Source of the DNA: Thalassovita sp.
GTDB taxonomy: Bacteria; Bacteroidota; Bacteroidia; Cytophagales; Flammeovirgaceae
DNA length: 62,218 nucleotides
Reading direction: 5' to 3'
Assembly (NCBI GenBank): GCA_002729595.1
Contig: PBYL01000129.1
Span: forward strand, 1-62,218
The notes beneath the pieces were generated by a model. The model had not been told where the DNA came from and did not search any database. It saw only the letters and a list, made by a program, of their open reading frames with translations. The position numbers and the translations under genes were made by a program. Below are positions 56,749-62,218 of this stretch, one piece after another. Positions within the stretch are counted from its first letter, which is position 1, and the number at the start of each line of letters is the position of its first letter.

Positions 56749-57280
56749 ATTCGGCTTTCAAGAGTGTCTTCATGCGCGCATATTTATCCAAATCCAGCAA
56801 GCCATAAAAATTTACCAGATTTTCATACGGTCGCTGGCGTAGATTCTTATGTGTGTTCCGACCTTTTCCCTTCATCCATTTGTACAGCTTGTAAGACAGG
56901 TACTCTTTGATCACTCGCTAAAATCGGCTTCCCATAGTGGTTCTATTGTCATTTTCACCGCCATTTGAACTACTCGATCTCTAATCGTAGGAATACCTAA
57001 TGTCCGATATTCTCCTCTGGTTTCTTTGGGTTGACTCTTCTTTGGATCTAAAGCTTTGCCCATCTACATTTATTTTTTTTGAATAGTTAGGTTTCACTCA
57101 ATGGTAGGCTGTAACTAGAAAATAATCTTGATAAATTTTATCATAAAGACTATATCCATTGAAGCCTTTTTCTCTCTTGGCTCGAACATATAGCTTCCTT
57201 TGGAAAACACGAACTCTCCCCTCTTTTTCTGAGGGACGTGCTAATAGACTTTCATCAATACATGTCGTTCTGTTTTCCAT
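56747..57280 (-). pseudogene. Broken group II intron reverse transcriptase/maturase
   Basis: Three recognisable pieces remain. The N-terminus (57280-57098) reads MENRTTCIDESLLARPSEKE and continues through YSLYDKIYQDYFLVTAYH, then a TGA that looks like a mutated Arg codon, followed in frame by VDGQSF. The RT0/RT1 region (about 57021-56914) reads RTLGIPTIRDRVVQMAVKMT in another frame. A C-terminal piece (about 56911-56747) reads IKEYLSYKLYKWMKGKGRNT and ends LLKAE with TAG just before domain V. The palm with the YADD active site is missing, so it cannot encode an active enzyme. Confidence 0.85.
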
Positions 57281-57676
57281 TATAAGCTTTGCTAAAGTAG
57301 AACCCCTTCCCTAATCTGAGTTATGTTGTCTCAAACATCAATGGTACTATGGGCTCCTCCGACTTCTTCTATTCCTATCCGAAACTTCGTAATACTTATA
57401 TCCGGATATTTAAGGTAGCCAACCTTGGGATAAGAAGACCTCCTACGTTCAATACAACTCCATCTATAATCACCCCAAGTCTGCAGGTTAGCTCTCTCAA
57501 AGCTATTACACGTTCACGCTTTAGCATTACGGCTTGATTATTTGAACTTTGAAGCTTCAGCGAGCAATTCACATTACTAACTGTCCAAAATTCTTCAGTG
57601 TGAACAGACAATTGCGCTGATAGGATTTTTACCTATTGGATTTGTACCACTTCGTGGCACACTGACGACTAGCTAA

Positions 57677-57709
57677 AAAAGTGAAGTATTATTTTTTCAT
57701 TATTCACCA
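57677..57709 (-). terminator. Terminator-like hairpin after the par/dinD genes
   Basis: Read on the minus strand, GTGAA and TTCAC pair around an A-rich loop and are followed by six T. It lies 88 bases past the stop of the DinD-like gene and 13 bases before the intron 5' end. The short stem makes it weak. Confidence 0.5.
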
Positions 57710-57796
57710 AACAATTTTATGTATTGAATTACTCAGGGATAAATAGTTTTCTTTAATATGTATCAAAAAACTCCTCAAAGAGAATAAACTAAGCTC

Positions 57797-58603
57797 TCAC
57801 TCCTCCCCTTTCTCAATCCTTTTTTGGGCTTCTGTTAAATCTTCTTCAGGAGGTAAATCTTCCGGTTTTATATTGTTAAACTTTAGTGTTTCTCTTACAC
57901 TGGCATTGGCTGTTTCATGTTCTTGCTTAATACTTTCTTCATCATTCAATTGCTTCTCTTTGGCATTTAATTCTGTAATAGAAGCGGCAAATGCTTTAGC
58001 ATTGAGAGATATTTTAGGCAAAAAATCTTCTGTTTCTCGATCAGCAGGAATGTTGAGTTTCGCTTTTAGCTCTTCTTCTGACATTTTAAAAAGTTGTAGG
58101 TCGCCAGCCTGAAGAATATTTTGAAAATTAGCCTCTTTAAGACCTTTTTCGTAAACAACCGACCTTAGCAGCTCTCTACTCTCTTCTAATTCTTTTTTAG
58201 CCTTAATTCGCTCGGTAATTTTAATTCTTTCTTCTAATAACTCCTGCTTTCGAGTTTGCAATGCGAAATAACTTTGGGCAAATGCAATCTCTTCTTTCCT
58301 TGAATCTCCGTTTTGGGCAATTAAATAACAAGCATAACGAGTGAGTAAAAAATCTTTGATCTCTCTTTGAGCCCCTTTACCTGTTTCTATCATTTTACCG
58401 GCGCCGGTAAAATGATCCTCCACAGTTATACCTGCGTTTTCACAAGATGTAATAGCTTTCGATATAGCATTTTCAAACCTTTGCCATTTTGTATAGCCTA
58501 ATAAAATTTGTAAGGTTCTAGCAGACCAACATTCTGTACCTTCAATGTTAAGTGCCGCTTCTTCAAACTCTTGTCGTAATGCTGCTATTCTAAATTTATT
58601 CAT
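57797..58603 (-). CDS. dinD: DinD-like DNA-damage-inducible protein (BRO-N type)
   Basis: A 268-residue protein. The N-terminal half (about 20-130) has ECWSARTLQILLGYTKWQRF and IKDFLLTRYACYLIAQNGD, the pattern of DinD/BRO-N proteins, followed by IAFAQSYFALQTRKQE. The C-terminal half is helical and charged and ends with DLPPEEDLTEAQKRIEK. E. coli DinD is LexA-controlled and inhibits RecA filaments. The role here is unknown; it is the last gene of the par operon direction (31-base gap to the small partner). Its presence may limit recombination between repeats or during plasmid entry, which is inference. Confidence 0.85.
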   Translation of the reverse strand: MNKFRIAALRQEFEEAALNIEGTECWSARTLQILLGYTKWQRFENAISKAITSCENAGITVEDHFTGAGKMIETGKGAQREIKDFLLTRYACYLIAQNGDSRKEEIAFAQSYFALQTRKQELLEERIKITERIKAKKELEESRELLRSVVYEKGLKEANFQNILQAGDLQLFKMSEEELKAKLNIPADRETEDFLPKISLNAKAFAASITELNAKEKQLNDEESIKQEHETANASVRETLKFNNIKPEDLPPEEDLTEAQKRIEKGEE

Positions 58604-58633
58604 CCTATAAAATTTTTAAGTATTACTCCTACC

Positions 58634-59023
58634 CTATCCTTTAAACTTTTTAATCTCTCCTATTCTCTTTTGAGTTTGTGCTTTTAATAGTTTTATGGCA
58701 TCATCAAGCGCTTGTTTTTGGCTATACTGATAATCTCCTGTACTCTTAATTGTATGTACAATGTCTTTTAGTTCTTCAAGGTTTTCTGGCTTTATAATAA
58801 AAGTGTGCCTCACCCACTCTTTATCTTTCTTACCCCTCTCTCTTCTCTCACTTTCAAAAGTTTCTTCTTGTGCAGATTCTTGAGGTTTAGTCTCTACTAC
58901 CTCTTCTTTTTTTCTAACTGAAGGCTCCTCAAAAGCATCGAGATAATCTATATCAGAGACCCTTTTGGTCTCTTTAACTTTTCGGCTCTGATCAAAAATA
59001 TTTATGTCTTTGCGTTTAGCCAT
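58634..59023 (-). CDS. Small ParA-partner protein, ParB/ParG-like candidate
   Basis: A 129-residue, highly charged protein starting MAKRKDINIFDQSRKVKETK. It has a flexible acidic middle and a helical C-terminus (about 75-129: VRHTFIIKPENLEELKDIVH, then YSQKQALDDAIKLLKAQTQK) that fits a strand-helix-helix (ribbon-helix-helix) DNA-binding fold. It starts four bases after the parA stop. In plasmid partition loci, small proteins in this position bind the centromere and stimulate ParA, as ParG or ParR do. I do not recognise the exact family. Confidence 0.65.
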   Translation of the reverse strand: MAKRKDINIFDQSRKVKETKRVSDIDYLDAFEEPSVRKKEEVVETKPQESAQEETFESERRERGKKDKEWVRHTFIIKPENLEELKDIVHTIKSTGDYQYSQKQALDDAIKLLKAQTQKRIGEIKKFKG

Positions 59024-59027
59024 AATT

Positions 59028-59789
59028 TTAAGCTTTTAGAATTTCATTAGTAAGTTTTTCATAATCGCTAGCTCCATTGCTTTCTGGTGCATATAAGAAA
59101 ACATCTTGTCGAAGACTTGGAGACTCTTCCAATGCGACATTTTTCCTAATATAAGTCTGCAACAGCAAACCTGGAAAATTTGCAGCTAATGTATCTGCCA
59201 TGTTTCTACTGATATATTTTCTTGGGTTGTGTTGAGTAAAGAAAATACCTTTCATATTTAATTTTGGATTCGCACGTTTTTGCACTCGGCTTACAACATC
59301 AACTACTGCTTCTAATCCAGTTAAAGAAAACTCTTGTGAGTTCATCGGTACAAATACTTCTCTACATGCAACAAGGGCATTAAGAGTGATCAATCCCAAT
59401 GCGGGAGGTGTATCAAATATGATGAAATCAAGTTGATCTGGATAAGCTTTTTCTATGTCTTCTAATAGATCAGTTAAGATGTATTGGCTATCAGCATCTG
59501 CTGCAAATTGCCTTTCAAAATTCGCAAATTTTGAGCTACACGGTATTAGTAGCAAATTTTCTTTTACTTGGAACAAGACATCTTCTAAAGAACACTCTTT
59601 CATCAAAATTGTGAAAATGGTATCTGATGGCATTTCGGTCATAAAAGATTGTGTTAGGTTGCCTTGCGGATCAAGGTCTATTAGAAGGACTCTATAACCT
59701 TTACTTGCTAATGCAGCACCTATATTCAAAACACTGGTTGTCTTTCCTACTCCTCCTTTTTGATTTGTAAAGGTAATGTATCTGGCCAT
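59028..59789 (-). CDS. parA: ParA-family partition ATPase
   Basis: A 253-residue Walker-type ATPase. The deviant Walker A is NQKGGVGKTTSV (about 10-20), Walker A' is VLLIDLDPQGNLTQSF and Walker B is DFIIFDTPPALGLITLNAL. It lacks the N-terminal helix-turn-helix of type Ia ParA, so it is a short type Ib-like form. It drives plasmid segregation on the nucleoid with a DNA-binding partner (next gene) and a centromere (palindromes upstream at 59836-60048). Confidence 0.93.
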   Translation of the reverse strand: MARYITFTNQKGGVGKTTSVLNIGAALASKGYRVLLIDLDPQGNLTQSFMTEMPSDTIFTILMKECSLEDVLFQVKENLLLIPCSSKFANFERQFAADADSQYILTDLLEDIEKAYPDQLDFIIFDTPPALGLITLNALVACREVFVPMNSQEFSLTGLEAVVDVVSRVQKRANPKLNMKGIFFTQHNPRKYISRNMADTLAANFPGLLLQTYIRKNVALEESPSLRQDVFLYAPESNGASDYEKLTNEILKA

Positions 59790-59835
59790 GTATGTATTTA
59801 TCTTACTATGTTTAACAATATGCTATATTGTAAGC

Positions 59836-60048
59836 AAATGTAATACATCGTATAATTAAATATAACTAACTAACAAATATTCTTTTAAAGAAAACTATAA
59901 ATAGTTGATTACCATAATTTTAAATAAATTTTAATACAATGTATGATGGTATCACACATCAAATGTTATATGACAATGTATTACATTGTATAAGTATTCA
60001 TGTGCTCTAATGTAAGACATGCCAATAACAGACAATGTAATACACTGT
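59836..60048. promoter_or_regulatory. Palindromic repeats upstream of parA, candidate parS/operator
   Basis: A 17-bp palindrome, ACAATGTA-T-TACATTGT, is perfect at 59973-59989. Near copies are at 60032-60048 (one arm mismatch) and 59836-59854, with weaker partial copies near 59935-59954 and 60008-60021. They fill the gap between the rep B stop and parA start, the usual place of a centromere and operator for a ParA system with a small partner. Confidence 0.75.
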
Positions 60049-60057
60049 ATCAAGAAT

Positions 60058-61401
60058 TTAGAATATTGATTTTTGTTTGGCAAGAATTACATAATCTTCG
60101 TCACTATTAAGGTCTTTTTTAATCTGAAAACCCTTATTGTTCAATACCCATTTTTCAAAGTCGTTTTCATCTCGTGGTAATAAAAAACCACCAAAAAAAA
60201 CTTTGTATAGATCATGTTCTTTGTCGAGCCTTCCTTTTTTTATAAGAATACGGCTCATGCCAATGTTAGATTTAACTTGCTTCTCAAAAGCTTCAATTTG
60301 GGTATTATTAGCCGATTTAATAGCTTTTTCTTCCTGAAAATGTATATATTCTTCGTATTCCTCTTTTAGAGCTTTAATCAGCTTTTTATCATTACTTTTA
60401 TTGTTTCGCTTAGTAGATTGTTCAACCTCTTTTTTCTTTTGAGTTTCAACTGCCTGTTTTTGGTACTTTGAGCTAACCTGAGCTTCAGTACTAATAAGCT
60501 TTGCCAGATATGCACCAGTATTTTTAACTTTTCCAGCTTCAAACTTTCGCTGTGTTTCTTGTATTAACTCTCTGAGGTATACAGGGTCTTTTTTCTGCTG
60601 ATCTACAATCAATTTAGCATCTTCGCCACTAATACCCATTTGCATTAACTCCTCCTTTATTAAATCAGGATCTTGAGTAGATTGAGTAGGGGAGAGGATA
60701 GGTATAATTTCATTGAGATTACTACGCTGTTGAATAATCGTAAATTTTACTTCAACCACTTTTCTACCAAGTTTAATCTCTTGGAACTGAAAAGTGATGT
60801 CACAATTTTTTGTAAGCTCTTTCTGTGCTTGTTCAATTACACGTCTTTTAAAAAGATTATAGTTGCTATAATTATCTGCAATATTGAGTATTTCTTTTAG
60901 CTCATCTACTTTAAAAGTTCTGTTTCCGATTTTTTCATACTGCTTTAAAAGTTCATAAATTCTGATGGAATGGAAGCTTCTTAGCGAAAGTACATTTCGA
61001 ATATCATAAGAGGTAAAACGACTTTTTAATTGTAATAGATAAGGTTTGAGAGAAGGATCGAACCTTAAGTCTACGTAGCCTTGACCAGGATAATATAAGG
61101 CACTACTTAGAAAAGTAACTTGCAAATGAGTACCATTTTCTTGCGGTATTTCCAACACACGCTTCATCAACTGTTTGGAATATTCTTTAGCCCTAGAATA
61201 TAAATTTTGAGAGTTCTTTTTTTTGCCAGTACTCTCTATAAAGTCTTTAATTTGCACTCGATACGTCTTAAAATCCTCATCATCTTTGCTAACCTGAGAA
61301 ACCATAAGTAAGATCAAACGCATTTCAGACACAGAAAGACTGTATCTTGAGTTAATTAGATCATTGCTTTTAACAATAAGAGAGTTCTTTTTAATTGACA
61401 T
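60058..61401 (-). CDS. Rep_3-family plasmid replication initiator B
   Basis: A 447-residue initiator, longer than initiator A and different in sequence. The N-terminal Rep_3 domain reads VKSNDLINSRYSLSVSEMRL; the second winged helix has YDIRNVLSLRSFHSIRIYEL and YSNYNLFKRRVIEQAQKELT. A C-terminal extension (about 255-447) has a charged coiled-coil part (SSKYQKQAVETQKKKEVEQS and similar) and a final small domain (KVFFGGFLLPRDENDFEKWV). The 11-copy iteron array lies upstream at 61505-61934. Both initiators being intact suggests a fused double replicon. Confidence 0.92.
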   Translation of the reverse strand: MSIKKNSLIVKSNDLINSRYSLSVSEMRLILLMVSQVSKDDEDFKTYRVQIKDFIESTGKKKNSQNLYSRAKEYSKQLMKRVLEIPQENGTHLQVTFLSSALYYPGQGYVDLRFDPSLKPYLLQLKSRFTSYDIRNVLSLRSFHSIRIYELLKQYEKIGNRTFKVDELKEILNIADNYSNYNLFKRRVIEQAQKELTKNCDITFQFQEIKLGRKVVEVKFTIIQQRSNLNEIIPILSPTQSTQDPDLIKEELMQMGISGEDAKLIVDQQKKDPVYLRELIQETQRKFEAGKVKNTGAYLAKLISTEAQVSSKYQKQAVETQKKKEVEQSTKRNNKSNDKKLIKALKEEYEEYIHFQEEKAIKSANNTQIEAFEKQVKSNIGMSRILIKKGRLDKEHDLYKVFFGGFLLPRDENDFEKWVLNNKGFQIKKDLNSDEDYVILAKQKSIF

Positions 61402-61504
61402 ATCTTCTAATTAAAATTAATTACTGCTAAAGGTAGGCATAAAGCTACAATTATTAAAGTATGTAGCAAATAGTTTTAAAGCTACTAGTAGGTTAATGAT
61501 GATC

Positions 61505-61934
61505 ACACCCAAAGTGTAGCAATTGCTTTAAAAGAGAGTTCCGAGCTGAATAAACATCCAAGTTGTAGCTTTAGGAGAGTATTTGACTGTCAATCCATTA
61601 TAAAAAGTAGCAAAAAACTTATAAGAAGATGACTTCAATATTATTCTTTACACCCAAAGTGTAGCATTAACAACGAAAAAGGACTCCTCAAGTGGAAATA
61701 CACCCAAAGTGTAGCATTAAAAGATGACGCGATGAAGGAATACTCCCAAGTTGTAGCTTTACCTTCAGCATAAAAGCCCTCAGTAAATATCAAAAGGTTA
61801 TTTTTGGACCTTACACCCATATTGTAGCTATACACTCAAAGCGAAGCATTTAACATCCAATTTGCAGCATTTTACATCCAATTTGTAGTTTTCCACTCCC
61901 ATATTGTAGCATTTAACATCCAAATAGTAGCTTT
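61505..61934. repeat. Iteron array B (about eleven copies) and candidate origin
   Basis: The repeat is close to ACACCCAAAGTGTAGCATT. Single copies start near 61505, 61554, 61650, 61700 and 61742; six near-tandem copies at about 19-21-base pitch run from 61813 (61813, 61832, 61853, 61874, 61895, 61916). Variable positions are the middle AAGT/ATAT and the last bases; the TGTAGC core is best kept. It is unrelated to array A. Confidence 0.88.
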
Positions 61935-62192
61935 AGTAAAGCTTTATTAATTGATTATCAATAAGTTATGAAGTTCTAAAACAACATAAGGTATTAAAAA
62001 GGTATAAAAAGATAAAAACAACTAGTAGTAGAAATAGCATATCATTAATAATATGAATACCAAAAGTAAACTTTTAGCCATATTTGAGGTTATAAATATA
62101 AATGTAAGTATTTAACTTTTTTTAATATAAAATCATAAAGTATACTATCATATATACATATAATTGATAGTATCATATTTATTGTATACTAT
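61935..62192. other. AT-rich spacer beyond iteron array B
   Basis: No gene is visible. Inverted arms ATACTATCA (62142-62150) and TGATAGTAT (62165-62173) lie near the circle junction, and a further GTATACTAT follows at about 62184-62192. This may be the AT-rich melting part of origin B. Confidence 0.45.
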
Positions 62193-62218
62193 TATTGATG
62201 TAATATTTTTAGATAAAA
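62193..62218. repeat. Right copy of 26-bp terminal direct repeat
   Basis: It is identical to positions 1-26 and shows that the contig closes on itself. Confidence 0.9.

Larger units (their letters stand above)
56653..57664 (-). mobile_element. Group II intron remnant, both ends retained
   Basis: On the minus strand the element begins GTGTGCC at 57664, the group II 5' consensus (GUGYG). About 380 bases of structured RNA follow, then the broken reverse transcriptase, domain V (56717-56748) and a domain VI-like hairpin at about 56653-56712: long stem CTGATAGTTCTA/TAGAGCTATCAG with an unpaired A seven bases before the 3' end (A-CTCTAC). The total length is about 1,012 bases against some 2 kb or more for an intact intron, so most of the ORF was lost. 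It sits about 13 bases past a terminator-like hairpin, as class C introns prefer, though I cannot assign the class. Confidence 0.8.

Noticed and set aside
57349-57611. Short open frames on both strands between the terminator and the RT start
   Set aside because: They lie in the RNA domains (I-III) of the group II intron, where structure rather than protein explains the sequence.
61505-61934. Regular 21-base repeats that look like a short CRISPR array
   Set aside because: Repeats are imperfect and only about 19 bases, spacers are too short or absent, no cas genes are present, and they lie upstream of a Rep_3 gene; iterons explain them.
62142-62173. Inverted arms ATACTATCA/TGATAGTAT near the circle junction as an attachment or mobilisation site
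   Set aside because: Short AT-rich arms, no integrase or relaxase on the plasmid; more likely part of an AT-rich origin region.

Overview
The window looks like a complete circular plasmid from a member of the Bacteroidota, most likely a marine or gliding Cytophagales/Flammeovirgaceae-type bacterium. The first 26 bases (1-26) recur exactly as the last 26 bases (62193-62218), as expected when a circular contig of about 62,192 bp is written with an assembly overlap. The host group is inferred from very AT-rich DNA, weak ribosome-binding sites, several giant secreted proteins ending in type IX secretion (T9SS/Por) sorting domains with the 'YPNP' signature, and Bacteroidota-style Rep_3 initiators. 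I see no rRNA, tRNA, CRISPR array, relaxase or type IV secretion gene.

Layout. 0.3-2.4 kb (minus strand): a PAS-LuxR regulator, a HAD-IB phosphatase and a GtrA-type membrane protein. 2.6-31.5 kb (plus strand): a long exopolysaccharide/glycan locus. It holds an MBOAT O-acyltransferase with an SGNH partner, a receiver protein, a priming sugar-phosphate transferase with a receiver-like N-terminus, a 2231-residue secreted esterase-like protein, two acyltransferase-3 membrane enzymes, GT2 and GT4 glycosyltransferases, a methyltransferase, a Wzx-type flippase, a Wzy-type polymerase/ligase, two GT-C-like multispanning proteins, a Wzc-like co-polymerase, and a UbiA/DprE1/DprE2 trio. 31.5-34.4 kb (minus): an EEP-family protein, a GT2 and a short TolC-like protein. 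34.6-45.1 kb (plus): two tandem paralogous giant secreted hydrolase/beta-helix proteins. 45.2-53.4 kb (minus): a PD40/OmpA-like protein and a 2294-residue paralogue of the 6.8 kb giant gene. 53.7-62.2 kb: plasmid maintenance, with two different Rep_3 initiators (each with its own 21-bp-pitch iterons), ParA with a small partner and upstream palindromes, a DinD-like protein, and a decayed group II intron.

How it works together (inference). UbiA, DprE1 and DprE2 match the mycobacterial enzymes that make polyprenyl-phosphoryl-D-arabinofuranose. The HAD-IB phosphatase and the GtrA protein supply the dephosphorylation step and a candidate flippase. The two GT-C-like proteins could use the lipid-linked arabinose outside the inner membrane. 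The rest of the locus would build, acylate, flip and polymerise an undecaprenyl-linked glycan. The four giant secreted proteins (Ser-Asp-His hydrolase head, carbohydrate-binding-like repeats, sorting tail) would remodel or hold that glycan at the cell surface. No Wza-type outer-membrane exporter is visible, so export may rely on chromosomal genes or on the short TolC-like protein.

The most distinctive signals are: a plasmid-borne D-arabinose donor pathway; a roughly 150-residue 'PWNNT' domain found ten times in the four giant proteins and three times nested inside a PKD-like domain; a double replicon; and a group II intron that lost most of its reverse transcriptase but kept both ends, domain V and a domain VI-like hairpin.
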